This document shows, piece after piece, positions 54,801 through 58,527 of a DNA stretch of 64,000 nt; position 1 is the first letter of the stretch, and the number at the start of each line of letters is the position of its first letter. Under the pieces are notes generated by a model. The model did not search any database and was not told the DNA's origin. It worked only from the letters and a program-made list of their open reading frames with translations. Source of the stretch: Maratus speciosus (lineage: Eukaryota; Arthropoda; Arachnida; Araneae; Salticidae); contig OZ010794.1 of the NCBI GenBank assembly GCA_963932465.1, positions 446,788,502 to 446,852,501 of the forward strand, in the 5' to 3' direction. The translations under genes and the position numbers were made by a program.

Positions 54801-56028
54801 CATAATTTGGTTGTAATGCTATAGCATTGAATTGGAACCCTTGTAAGATAGAAATTCAATTGCCGAAACTATCATATCCCATCAAACAAGAAATTAAATT
54901 TTATCTACTGAACTTTTAATCTTTGATACCAATGTTTTTATCTTTTAAGTTTAAAGCTTTTTAAAAATCTGAATGTCAAATGCAACTATTTTAGGTATCG
55001 TTAAAAGTAACAAAGTTTTCTGTAGATAATATCTCAAGCTGGTATTTGTGAGGTTGAGTTTTTGTTCTACTTCCATGCAAAATAAAAATTTCCTGATTTT
55101 TGACATAGATTTTCCCCTCCCCCTTTAAAAAAGACTGTTTTTCAATTCTTCTTTTTTTTTATAGGTATAGTTAATACCAATACCAGAATTGAAGTTTGGA
55201 TTTGATTATAAAAGACTGGTTCTAGGACACACCTGACTGAATAGATTAATTGTAATCTATTATGATTACCAGTTTTAGATTCTAGGATACAATTATGTAT
55301 ACATTGCAGCTAGCATTTAAAAAAAAATGTTGCATTATGATTACTGAACAAATTATTTATGTTTGCATTTCAATTACGTATTATAAATCCCCTAATCCTT
55401 CTTCGTTTGTCTCACCTTCCCAGCAAATGTGGTAAAGACAGTTTGATAGAAAGTTTAGCAGAGTATTTGTAAATGGAAAGTTGTAAAGAGGAGTTTAAAT
55501 TACTGTAATCCTGTACTAGACAGGAATTATAAACCTTTTTAATATTATATAGCTTTTTGATACAGATTATAGTGTAATTAATATATGACAAAATTATCAT
55601 TAGATTGTTATAATAATCTTATGGAAATTTGTTGATTATTATTACTTTGCAATTAAAAAAAAGAATGATAACTAAAAATCGGATTAAGACTAATTGGGGG
55701 ATTCATAGTGTAGTTTTGCCACAAGCCCTTGGAACTGTAATTGTGCTACTGATTGCAACTACTTGCTTTGGCTGTTATAACAGTTGCACATAAATTATAG
55801 ATTCATTCTTTTGAAATCTATTATTTATTCTATATTGTCACGATACATTTATGAATTTTTTACTTTATGCATGGTGTTTCACATTTTTTCTTTGTTGTTT
55901 CTTATGTTTTATTCATTAATATGTTTATCTAGGTTGAAGATGATGATGATACTACATCAGAAGATTTGGGAGAAGTTCTTGGTGATGTAAATGATGAATA
56001 TAATGATATCAACTTAAAGACTGATTGA
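4032..56028 (+). CDS. USO1: USO1/p115 vesicle-tethering factor, 3' part of the spliced gene (8 exons)
   Basis: p115 (Uso1) is a peripheral Golgi/ER-to-Golgi tether. It is a homodimer with an armadillo-like globular head, a coiled-coil rod and an acidic C-terminus; it acts with Rab1, GM130/giantin and SNAREs. The exons here join without frame breaks at 4032-4153, 13223-13404, 14848-14963, 21261-21399, 37591-37743, 41785-41930, 44938-45099 and 55933-56028, giving 371 residues and a TGA stop. The head end reads like animal p115 (LVQGICAFLLGICVEFNDNS, then QLIVKRIGLDTFIDKL). The rod is rich in heptad-like E/K/Q/L sequence, and the tail begins VEDDDD. The segment is somewhat shorter than the matching part of vertebrate p115, mostly in the rod. 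The 5' exons lie outside the window or were not recognised. Introns of 1.4-16 kb are packed with mobile elements, none of which disrupts an exon. Confidence 0.9.
5186..5760 (-). pseudogene. Tc1-type transposase, catalytic part (broken)
   Basis: Minus-strand reading shows the DDE catalytic domain of a Tc1 transposase. The first Asp lies in FSDES near 5737, the second in QDLVSPHTS near 5480, and the Glu in SPDFNPIENSW near 5375. Thirty-four residues separate the second Asp from the Glu, the Tc1 DD34E spacing. The frame changes around 5480-5690, and a TAA stands where a Gln codon is expected just before the second Asp. Further stops occur upstream (5760-5980). The enzyme cannot be made from this copy. 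Confidence 0.85.
5980..7366. mobile_element. Non-autonomous pogo/Tigger-like element nested in the Tc1 copy
   Basis: The ends CCGTAAAATCCCGTTAATCC (5980) and its inverse (ending 7366) form about 24-bp inverted repeats with one main mismatch. They are flanked by TA at 5978-5979 and 7367-7368. The TIR wording resembles the pogo/Tigger group. The 1387-bp interior is AT-rich with no transposase frame. It sits inside the Tc1 element and separates the two transposase halves, so it inserted later. Confidence 0.82.
7384..7575 (-). pseudogene. Tc1-type transposase, N-terminal DNA-binding part
   Basis: The minus-strand frame encodes SDIPESIKLCMVDLYRHSKNQ followed by another helix-like segment, matching the paired-like helix-turn-helix start of Tc1 transposases. 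It is separated from the catalytic half by the nested element at 5980-7366. This half alone is short (about 60 residues) and ends in a stop. Confidence 0.7.
8702..10102 (+). mobile_element. 1.4 kb non-coding dispersed element, copy A
   Basis: The copy begins GGGTTCCGTACTT and, near its end, has TACGGAACCC, giving a 10-bp inverted terminal or subterminal motif. Immediately after comes a hairpin GTGCGA-GTAATAT-TCGCAC and then TTGACCGTTTATTT. A second copy in opposite orientation lies at 45541-46899 with matching sequence from end to end. A TCTGTCTGTCTG tract is near the start. No transposase or RT frame is visible, so this is probably a non-autonomous element of uncertain class. The open frames near 8910-9150 are repeat sequence, not genes. 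Confidence 0.7.
10926..12229. mobile_element. Inner hAT-like element nested in the outer hAT
   Basis: The left end TAGAGGTCTGCACGGGCCGG mirrors the right end GGCTCGTGCAGACCTC, a familiar hAT-type terminus (TAGAGGTCTGCACG). GC-rich GGCCCGGCC-type segments are clustered just inside both ends. The target duplication is unclear because the right flank is a run of G (12229-12240). The interior has no recognisable transposase. Confidence 0.6.
12291..12582. repeat. Fold-back palindrome, ~130-bp arms
   Basis: The left arm begins TTCTTCTGATGGACTGAT and the right arm ends ATCAGTCCATCAGAAGAA. Inner parts (CATCATAGATGAAGTGTTAGG with its inverse, and CTGATTTTCTGGTCAGAA with its inverse) pair as well, around a centre near 12437. 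The structure is a long imperfect hairpin of about 290 bp, typical of a fold-back MITE or an inverted-repeat end of a Tigger element. Confidence 0.75.
12590..12643. mobile_element. Pogo/Tigger terminus fragment
   Basis: The sequence CGGTTAAGCGGGACTCGGAT followed by AATCGGGACTCTACTG, next to TA at 12644-12645, is the classic inverted-repeat end of pogo/Tigger transposons. Its partner end was not found within the window, so this may be a remnant, or its partner may have been lost next to the palindrome at 12291-12582. Confidence 0.6.
13223..13404 (+). CDS. USO1: USO1 exon: last part of head domain
   Basis: The acceptor TTTTAACAG at 13214-13222 is followed by G, which completes the Lys codon begun in the previous exon. 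The peptide continues EDLCQLIVKRIGLDTFIDKL, then an ITKNEHYSRAAQNPH-like segment, and ends LFDYEFCRLFKSLEG, split at GAA G before the donor GTAATT (13405). It corresponds to the p115 segment just before the rod. An alternative acceptor at 13161 is excluded by an in-frame TAA at 13188-13190. Confidence 0.92.
13405..14847. other. USO1 intron, 1.4 kb
   Basis: AT-rich intron with a GT donor at 13405 and AG acceptor at 14846-14847. It contains one two-copy tandem duplication (14132-14485) and otherwise shows nothing recognisable. Confidence 0.85.
14132..14485. repeat. Two-copy tandem duplication, ~179-bp period
   Basis: AGCAGATATGAATAC occurs at 14156 and 14335. It is followed in both copies by ACACACATGAT, CTGTGTACT(T/A)GATAATTTT, TTTTCATGATCTGAAAATGC and GATAAATATTTGTTCAA. 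The copies differ by small indels, so the duplication is not very recent. Intronic and non-coding. Confidence 0.8.
14848..14963 (+). CDS. USO1: USO1 exon: head-to-rod junction
   Basis: After acceptor CTGGCAG the exon supplies GT to complete Gly, then VIIKAVQPKPKL, a linker NGPESSMTPEQQEL and LLKQYKDLIREQ, ending at a codon boundary before the donor GTATGT (14964). The EGVI-KA segment and the YK-IREQ segment are conserved in animal p115, where the coiled coil begins. Confidence 0.92.
15406..15919. mobile_element. Pogo-like MITE, 514 bp
   Basis: The left end CAGTAGAAGATCTTTATAAC and right end ATAAAAATCTTCTACTG are inverted repeats flanked by TA (15404-15405 and 15920-15921). The interior has no transposase. 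A shorter inverted relative is present at 47640-47759. Confidence 0.8.
16657..18268 (-). mobile_element. Complete mariner-like transposon, 1612 bp
   Basis: The element starts CAGGGTGTGCCATAAATTC and ends with the inverse GGCGCACCCTG. It is flanked by TA at 16655-16656 and 18269-18270. The inverted repeats are long: 16657-16849 and 18076-18268, both 193 bp, with only a few mismatches (for example CATAA versus CGCCATAA-type changes at the tip). An uninterrupted transposase frame lies between them. Near-identical arms and an intact gene indicate a recent insertion into the USO1 intron, possibly still mobile. Confidence 0.92.
16907..18055 (-). CDS. Mariner-like (IS630-Tc1-mariner) transposase, apparently intact
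   Basis: 382 residues, starting at ATG 18053-18055. The protein would bind the element's inverted repeats and cut and paste it into TA sites. Residues ~15-80 form the N-terminal helix-turn-helix region and end in a GRPR-like linker (RPRSGRPS, 73-80); a second HTH-like stretch follows (GRITGIPESSIRRIL, 111-125). Catalytic acids are D175 (WTDEAHF), D273 (MQDGAPPHF) and D316 (SPDLTPADFWLWG). The spacing from D273 to D316 is 42 residues, longer than mariner DD34D and close to the DD41D (rosa-type) branch. No internal stop or frameshift. The start was chosen because it precedes the HTH and lies just inside the right TIR (which begins 18076). Confidence 0.92.
   Translation of the reverse strand: MEMDSSFDLGSMLSLPDRALLVKLFYKNGESTTIALRKFRTEKGLKAQKSPISLNGILNLVRRFEETGSLEDRPRSGRPSLNADRVHAVKSAMEEMAAETSTGSSSAREAGRITGIPESSIRRILHGILDLYPYKIQTLPQLLPADTDKRLKFATWALAQMDRDPQWLLNVMWTDEAHFSLHGDVNTQNSRIWATSNPREYQTKPMHSPRVTVWCGFTAAFILGPFFFEESCPESGWKTCTVIAERYLTLLRNQVVPALQERHALPSVTFMQDGAPPHFAREVKAFLLDTFIEDRVISRGCKFEWPPRSPDLTPADFWLWGYLKSRVYRCSPATLAELKDAIRLTVGGIDADMLHSAVTGVLTRLTCLIPCGGGHVEHFLVP
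18269..20085. other. USO1 intronic DNA without recognised features
   Basis: AT-rich with long poly-A/poly-T runs (for example A at 19871-19896) and a poly-A/poly-G tract at 19693-19716. I see no gene, RNA or bounded element here. Confidence 0.6.
20086..20273. mobile_element. hAT MITE, 188 bp
   Basis: The ends CAGTGGTGTAG (20086) and CTACATCCCTG (ending 20273) are imperfect inverted repeats. An exact 8-bp direct repeat, ATTGCTTG, lies outside both (20078-20085 and 20274-20281), the hAT signature. Inside are repeated GGTATACGG(C/T)-type motifs, themselves palindromic. No coding capacity. Confidence 0.88.
20507..20950. mobile_element. Mariner-type MITE, 444 bp
   Basis: The left end CAGAGTGTTTCTACAATCAT and the inverse of the right end (GGGGGTGTTTCAACGATCAT) match over about 50 bp, through GGTAAAGTACACA. 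Both are flanked by TA (20505-20506, 20951-20952). The interior is a non-coding remnant, likely an internally deleted mariner-family element. Confidence 0.8.
21261..21399 (+). CDS. USO1: USO1 exon: coiled-coil rod
   Basis: The acceptor CAATATAG precedes DIQIHELHSQIEEMRSDYES, and the exon continues to STIQQLKDQNALLKAQR, ending AGA T before the donor GTAAGT (21400). Heptad-like leucine/isoleucine spacing and high E/Q/K content mark a coiled coil. The leftover T is completed by CT at 37591 to give Ser. Confidence 0.92.
21400..22984. other. Start of a 16.2 kb USO1 intron; simple repeats only
   Basis: AT-rich sequence with a (TA)n run near 21925-21945, a (TAA)n run at about 22621-22651 and a 14-base C run near 22905-22918. 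No gene or bounded element recognised. It leads into the Penelope palindrome at 22985. Confidence 0.6.
23053..23095 (-). ncRNA. Hammerhead-ribozyme-like motif in the minus Penelope copy
   Basis: Read on the minus strand: stem I AATTGG pairs with CCAATT at the far end. The core CTGAGGA fits CUGANGA. Stem II is GGATC-GTGAT-GATCC, preceded by one unpaired G. Then come GAAA, a minimal stem III (AC/GT) and a cleavage triplet GTC. The 43 nt are identical to 26554-26596. Penelope-like elements are known to carry hammerhead ribozymes with very short stem III. Activity is not shown by the sequence alone. Confidence 0.7.
23168..24690 (-). pseudogene. Penelope-like RT/GIY-YIG polyprotein, minus copy (5'-truncated, two stops)
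   Basis: Minus-strand frame with the RT motifs ASFDVVSLFTSIP (motif A region), GTPMGSPLS and YVDDVF, followed by a C-terminal GIY-YIG endonuclease (VYGIPCEQCEAVYIGES, then TLEIRLKEHK). Two nonsense changes separate it from a full frame: a TAA within the EYETD segment near 23975 (TAT to TAA relative to the plus copy) and a TAA in KLSEP near 24633 (GAA to TAA). The frame otherwise stays open to the truncated 5' end. Confidence 0.88.
24698..26481 (+). pseudogene. Penelope-like RT/GIY-YIG polyprotein, plus copy (one stop, one frameshift)
   Basis: The frame begins with KADKG (Penelope N-terminal motif, IVIAKADKGRVTVVLNKVDY), continues through NFYGLPKIHKEGIPLRPI, then ASFDVVSLFTS, GTPMGSPLS and YVDDVF, and ends with the GIY-YIG domain (VYGIPCEQC, VYIGESSRTLEIRLKEHK) and a TAA at 26479-26481. 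Defects: an in-frame TGA at 24965-24967, and a 1-base deletion near 25210 (relative to the partner) that shifts the frame before 25261. The 406-residue stretch from 25261 on is uninterrupted. Confidence 0.9.
26554..26596 (+). ncRNA. Hammerhead-ribozyme-like motif in the plus Penelope copy
   Basis: Stem I AATTGG (26554-26559) pairs with CCAATT (26591-26596). The core CTGAGGA is at 26560-26566. Stem II GGATC (26568-26572) pairs with GATCC (26578-26582) around GTGAT, with an extra G at 26567. GAAA is at 26583-26586, the two-base-pair stem III AC/GT lies within 26586-26589, and predicted cleavage is after C26590. Stem III has no loop, which in known Penelope hammerheads usually means that two copies must pair as a dimer. 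Confidence 0.72.
26665..30587. other. USO1 intronic DNA between Penelope pair and LINE
   Basis: AT-rich, with C-runs near 26703-26740, a (TC)n patch near 27017-27031 and poly-T runs. It contains the repeat at 27798-28516. 30370-30587 looks like an older, unclassified repeat into which the LINE inserted. No open frame resembles a gene. Confidence 0.6.
27798..28516. mobile_element. DNA-transposon-like repeat with CAGGGTGT ends
   Basis: The left end CAGGGTGTGGACAGAATCTGG mirrors the right end TTTCTGTAGACACCCTG. The interior has repeated TCAGGGAAAT and GGAAAAGTCAGGGAA phrases. The same wording recurs at 51590-51690 and 52320-52412. No transposase frame; the target duplication is ambiguous because the flanks are T-rich. 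Confidence 0.5.
31359..32873 (+). CDS. LINE ORF1, gag-like nucleic-acid-binding protein
   Basis: 504 residues from the first ATG (MATISGNKSCEVEAP); the frame is open 71 codons further upstream without an ATG, so this start is preferred. The protein should coat LINE RNA and assist reverse transcription. The C-terminal half carries three zinc knuckles: CFKCQRFGHSKTSC, CGRCSAVGHESEHC, and CVNCKKDHPSYAKSC with a slightly different spacing, preceded by a region resembling the pre-C2HC domain of arthropod LINE gag proteins. A 12-residue unit (CEVEAP-H/Q-PKEST) is tandemly duplicated near the N-terminus (31386-31460). A long Ser/Pro/Lys-rich tail follows. No stops. Confidence 0.88.
   Translation: MATISGNKSCEVEAPHPKESTCEVEAPQPKESTNALSSCSKAGSDQGQKNSWGDRVEDSSSNTECKNVNSISCNVEERFFVVKRVEGSFDKTSPFLINKSIQGLVGEPKTIKKLRTGELLIEVSNSQQAANLKKCTQFANIAVSISKHRTLNTSRGVISESDLLHVTEDEVVENLKEQNVIEARRIKIYRRDEQIPANQIQIPTKHIILTFNSPNLPKSIKAGYLSCSVRPYIPNPLRCFKCQRFGHSKTSCRGKITCGRCSAVGHESEHCNAQPCCVNCKKDHPSYAKSCEQWKIEKEIQTIRTKENISYPEARKIVESRTPKVGVSYAAALSKTAQKTHKTIATQTEFPTETNCQPNQKQNNLSNNSDKTSRSTQSAAPKSPKSVPPNMPRSVPPKSSTNPTLKSSQSLISKLPLHKRGSQNTTKTPSVKPNRKSDAEKFNLPIIKATVSSDNTPKKKKSKRSKNETQSKQNDKMEEDDALALHPEPDEQFNDGDSMSTISD
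32920..36596 (+). pseudogene. LINE ORF2: endonuclease, reverse transcriptase and RNase H (one frameshift)
   Basis: The ATG at 32920 opens an APE-type endonuclease: SWNCRGF, LQETHL, GDFNAHSQLWGN and SDHFPTF. The frame is lost in an eight-A run (33801-33808), where one base is missing relative to the downstream frame. The RT follows: FPKPGKDASNPNNYRPITL, FFDMAKAYDR (motif A), GVPQGSVLSVTLFA (motif B) and YVDDFRI (catalytic YVDD, near 34918). RNase H keeps its acids in YTDGSKSG, TAELIAIE, IYTDSNSS and NEKADEAAK. A C-terminal CPHC...HH...C motif (36410-36470) ends the protein, which stops at 36594-36596. Apart from the A-run, the two halves (32920-33800 and 33809-36596) are open. Confidence 0.9.
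36656..36680 (+). other. LINE 3' UTR hairpin 1
   Basis: An 11-bp perfect stem ATCTGGATGGG/CCCATCCAGAT with a 3-nt loop (AGC). It is 60 bp after the ORF2 stop. The stem is identical to hairpin 2 at 36768-36792. 3' UTR stem-loops in LINEs often serve as the recognition site for the RT; that role is inferred here. Confidence 0.8.
36768..36792 (+). other. LINE 3' UTR hairpin 2
   Basis: The same 11-bp stem ATCTGGATGGG/CCCATCCAGAT with loop ACC. It is followed by ATTGC and TTTTCTGATG, similar to the sequence after hairpin 1 (ATTGCACTTCTG), so a segment of about 112 bp seems duplicated within the 3' UTR. Confidence 0.8.
37591..37743 (+). CDS. USO1: USO1 exon: coiled-coil rod
   Basis: The acceptor TTGTTTTCAG is followed by CT, completing Ser, then VSGNNSNQEVHQLRQELEQL, RLECQNKQQELDLKRQQENG and a short NTENDQN stretch. 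The 3' end is ambiguous. The donor may be G|GTAATA after 37743 (used here, joined to 41785) or GTAGGT after 37739 (joined to 41781). Both pairs keep the frame and give the same length, differing only in Val versus Ala at the junction. Confidence 0.88.
37744..41784. other. USO1 intron, 4.0 kb
   Basis: The intron contains the ~147-bp tandem array at 39490-40650. The rest (37744-39489 and 40651-41784) is AT-rich. It has phrases such as GTGGGCCACACGG (37925) and ACAGACCATCCGTAGCCCAC (38706), which may be ends of an old hAT-like repeat. Nothing coding seen. Confidence 0.7.
39490..40650. repeat. Intronic tandem array, ~8 units of ~147 bp
   Basis: TTAATTTAGATAAAT or a close variant recurs near 39602, 39749, 39891, 40040, 40187, 40340 and 40487, a spacing of 142-153 bp. 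Each unit contains TTTTTCATGCAGAAATATTC, a TTTGCTCCAAATTTGGTATA-type segment, TTATGTTAAGGAGCTTCCCTGATTAG-like sequence, and a G-run/TTAG/C-run core that can fold as a short hairpin. The array begins within a sequence CCGATTTGCTTTAAATTTT near 39508 and ends near 40640. Confidence 0.88.
41785..41930 (+). CDS. USO1: USO1 exon: coiled-coil rod
   Basis: Reads VGLADAELYSELQTKLKDLE, then LEVEQKRKEIAKMTDELNQK and NLQIENLQK, ending at a codon boundary before the donor GTATGT (41931). Strong heptad pattern. The acceptor may be TTTTAG at 41780 (start 41781) or GCAG at 41784 (start 41785), depending on which donor of the previous exon is used. Confidence 0.9.
42266..42929. repeat. Three tandem copies of a ~221-bp unit
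   Basis: TTTGTTTTTCCTATCCTAAA starts each unit at 42266, 42486 and 42710. Units share a poly-T run of variable length, then CATTGAGTTTTCTTAAC, CAGATTGACCAATGCTAC and TATGAAAAGG. Differences are few, so the triplication is fairly recent. Non-coding. Confidence 0.9.
43721..44759. mobile_element. Non-autonomous hAT element, 1039 bp
   Basis: The ends TAAAGATTGACCGAA (43721) and TTCGGTCAATCATTA (ending 44759) are inverted repeats with one mismatch. The 8-bp duplication ATTTTGAC flanks both (43713-43720 and 44760-44767). The left part is rich in CCGAATATTCGG-type palindromes. A perfect 22-bp inverted repeat lies inside (44099-44120 and 44161-44182). No transposase frame. Confidence 0.88.
44938..45099 (+). 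CDS. USO1: USO1 exon: end of coiled-coil rod
   Basis: The acceptor CCCTTCTAG precedes EKDQAVLKLQQEKGELEAQL and QSKEQEQEDMLILLTDQSEK, ending ISEYKERLRALGEQ before the donor GTGTGT (45100). The LL-DQ--KI--YK--L--LG pattern is the conserved end of the p115 rod, just before the acidic tail. Confidence 0.94.
45541..46899 (-). mobile_element. 1.4 kb non-coding dispersed element, copy B (inverted to copy A)
   Basis: On the minus strand it starts AGGGTTCCATATGTAAAAAG at 46899 and ends with ATGGAACCCTCTGAGTACGA, then CACTTGACCGTTTATTT near 45541. It parallels copy A (8702-10102) throughout, including the TTATAAGATCACTCCTGTG and CTTTCGAAAGGAGGTC-like segments. It is slightly shorter, with many substitutions, so both are old copies of one family. 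Confidence 0.7.
47640..47759 (-). mobile_element. Pogo-like MITE fragment
   Basis: On the minus strand the sequence CAGTAGAAGATCTTTATAAT, then GCAAGCCTAAAAACA and GTTGTGCATTA, matches the left end of the element at 15406-15919. Only about 120 bp is recognisable; the other end is missing or diverged. Confidence 0.65.
48180..49770 (+). other. Possible remnant of an LTR retroelement (weak)
   Basis: 48480-49260 is visibly purine-rich and GC-richer than its surroundings. A polypurine stretch AAGAAGGGGAA (about 49577-49587) runs directly into TGTTATGTAAAGC, the way a 3' LTR follows a polypurine tract, and the LTR-like start is a near palindrome with ACAACATAACA. I found no matching 5' LTR, primer-binding site or protease/RT frame. 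An 82-residue open frame on the minus strand (48845-49093) has no recognisable homology. Confidence 0.25.
51025..51574. repeat. Fold-back element with ~200-bp inverted arms
   Basis: The left arm (AATAGGTTTATTTCC..., ACAAATAAATAAAAATATTC, TAAAATTGCACAGTCTA, CGTAACCATTGAGTAG, CATAATTTTGGTAAGTTAAA) is mirrored by the right arm ending GTGAAACCTATTT near 51574. The unpaired middle is about 51232-51365. The arms differ by small indels and poly-T length. No coding content. Confidence 0.82.
51590..52412. repeat. Fragments of a CAGGGAA-type repeat
   Basis: Phrases GGAAAACAGGGAATTGTCAGG (51595) and GGAAAAGTCAGGGA (51671 and 52361) match the interior of 27798-28516. The last part ends GAGTATGAACCCTGTA, which looks like a transposon terminus. 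A bounded element could not be defined. Confidence 0.35.
55933..56028 (+). CDS. USO1: USO1 terminal coding exon: acidic C-terminus
   Basis: The acceptor TTTATCTAG is followed by VEDDDDTTSEDLGEVLGDVN, then DEYNDINLKTD and a TGA at 56026-56028. The acidic tail is the hallmark of p115, where it binds GM130 and giantin. At 31 residues it is of usual size for the family. Confidence 0.94.
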   Translation, partial: VEDDDDTTSEDLGEVLGDVNDEYNDINLKTD

Positions 56029-57480
56029 CCTGCCAGCTTTATTCCATGTTATGGACCAAACATTTCAATTTCTCTTGCATAGAGATATGATCAATGCTGG
56101 CACTGACATTTTTCTTGCATCTGAATTAGATTTACTTATTTATAAAGAAGTTGAAATTTTTTTTCTCTTTTTAAAATTACAATAGAATTAAGGTTATCTT
56201 TTAAAAATGTTTTGATTTTTTTTTTTTTTTTTGGTTGTTGTTGTTATTAGACATGGGCGCCAGCAGAACAAAGTCCAGGGAAGAGCAAGATTTTTTAATA
56301 GACGTACCTGTGTTCCACAGCTTATTTTTAATTTATTTATTTATTTATTTATTTATTCTAAACCATGGCAAAAAACTATTTCTGAAATAGTCTGGGAAAA
56401 ACACAATTTTTTTAAATAGCTATCACTTTTAAAAGTTTTTTAAATCTGCTTGTTTTAAAATTAAAAAAAGGTTAAACATGAAATACTCTAATTGAAGAAG
56501 TTTTTGCCAGAATCCCCAAGGCAATTTTTTAACCTATCAACATAAAAAGCAATTCGGATTATTTAAAAATTTTTAATATTCAAAAATAAGTCTCTACCGA
56601 CAGATTTCACAATGGGGAATTAAGAGAATTTTTAATTCTATATTTCTTCCTACACGTATTTAAAAACTATCTTAAATTGTTGGTTCAGGGAGCAGGACAC
56701 TTCTTGGCAAAAAATACTTAGTTACTTTTCCTCTTACTGTTTAATTATTTTAAGTTTTATTAAAAGAATAAATTGTACTTTCTGTTTTTCAAAATTTTCG
56801 GAGAAAATTAAAATTTTGTATATTTTAAAATCCAGGTAAAAACAATGACCCTCCCCTGTCTCCACACCTTTCCTTAGCAGTGCTCATGTTATTAGATAAA
56901 TCTTATATAGATTGATATTTTTCAAGAAGGTTTGCTTTGTTTTCTTTAAAGAATTAAACAATGTTTATTTTTTCTGAAATGTTATAAAAAATATTTTAAA
57001 TTTAGTTTTTAATAAATGTTAAAATGTGATGCATAAAATTTTTATGTTAAAAATTACATACTATACTTTTCAAAAAGGCTATTGTTTATGCTACCTTATT
57101 CGTGTATCAGGATTTAGAAAAAATAAAAGCACAGTCCTAAAACTGCCTAAAATTTTTAATGATACCCGGTGACCTTAAGAAAGTTACTCTTATTATCATT
57201 TAAAAAAAAAAACTCTTTAGCACTCCATTAATTAATAACTTTTTTTTTTTTTTTTTTTTTTTTTACATTTTGTAAATTCTATACTGTGTGATATATTGTA
57301 AATTTGGAAATTAGAAGTTGTGAATAAACAAGTATGTTTAAAATAGAAGTTTTGATTAAAATTAATGCAGGTTGTTAGACTGTTCATTTTCATCTCAGAT
57401 ATTAATTTGAAAAAAACTTTGTTTTGTGTAATATATATTTTATTACTGTACAGTTTAAATAAACAAATTTTCAAAAAATA
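56029..57480 (+). other. USO1 3' UTR and candidate polyadenylation signals
   Basis: Non-coding AT-rich sequence after the stop. AATAAA hexamers on the + strand occur at about 56767, 57011, 57122 and 57458; which is used cannot be told from sequence. A (TTTA)n run lies at 56326-56356. The end of the transcript is therefore uncertain within this interval. Confidence 0.5.
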
Positions 57481-58527
57481 TATACATACTCTGTTTTTTG
57501 ACTGAATATATATATATATTTTTTTTTTTTTACCAAAATTGTTATGAATCAAATTTTACAAGTATTCAGTGTTTAAAGGTATGGCAACAGAAAAAAAAAA
57601 CATTATTTAAACTATCTATTTTGAGATTTCTAAATTGTTTTCTCAATGTATATACATAATTTAATTAATATTAATCAATTGATAATTAACTTCTGAAAAT
57701 ATTATATAGTATTGTCATCAGGAACACACAACTGTATACAATTTCTAGAAAACTGACACATGAGGAAATGGATGAAAAATTAATTATAAAATTTTATTTT
57801 TATGTACACAAATCAAGTTAAGTTAAACTAGTAAATCTGCAGATCAAGAGCTTCAATGCCTTTGATTGTTTTCTAATCTCACTTAGCATAAATTTAACAA
57901 TTTGCAATTTAAATTTGTTAGGTTATATATATATATATATATACTAGAAAGATAGCCCATCAAAAATGGCGGAAAATGACATATAAAGATATATACAACA
58001 CATGTGCAAGAATATGAGTAGTTTTTCTCGCTTCTTCTGCAGTAATAGACGAAATTAACGCATTTTAAAATGTGGAAATAAGTTGCCAGAAAATGTGTTG
58101 CCAATTTTCTTCTACGCCAAGTGAATTTTCTCTATTTAGCCAAGGCAGTTTTTGCTATTTCACAAAGGCTCCTATACTGGAAAAGTACCAAGAATTTAAT
58201 TTCTGTATCTGGCTATGTAAATCACATTAAAATTGGGTAGGTAGGAGCTCAGATAGTACAGCACCGTCTAGTGGCGGTTATTATATTAGTAGCATCGGGA
58301 TGAAGATGTAAAGACGTACATTTTCATATATTATATTTTAAATTCTGACTCATAGATTTAAAAAAAAAAAAAAAAAAAACGTAAATGCGTGGAGTTTAAA
58401 TTAAATTGCGGTGAGCTCGATTATGAATGGTTGATGGGTTTCAATGGGAACTTTTATCAAATTAGCCAGCTATCGCCAAGTTCTCTTCATATATGGCAAC
58501 TTATTTTTGTCGCCAAATTTGGTAATA
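57481..58527. other. Intergenic DNA downstream of USO1
   Basis: AT-rich with (TA)n tracts near 57506-57520 and 57925-57943 and an A-run at 58360-58379. 58380-58527 resembles the CGCCAAATTTGG repeat patch at 425-545. No gene recognised. Confidence 0.6.

Larger units (their letters stand above)
45100..55932. other. USO1 last intron, 10.8 kb
   Basis: Holds a 1.4 kb dispersed element (45541-46899), a pogo-like fragment (47640-47759), a possible LTR-like region (about 48180-49770), a fold-back element (51025-51574) and CAGGGAA-type repeat fragments (51590-52412). 49980-50340 has repeated TTGACGAAATTC-like phrases resembling the minirepeats at 58620-59060. 52413-55932 is AT-rich and shows no recognisable feature. 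Confidence 0.7.

Noticed and set aside
57232..57552. 106-codon minus-strand open frame with poly-Lys end
   Set aside because: It lies in the USO1 3' UTR/intergenic DNA, starts and ends in homopolymer tracts and has no family resemblance.
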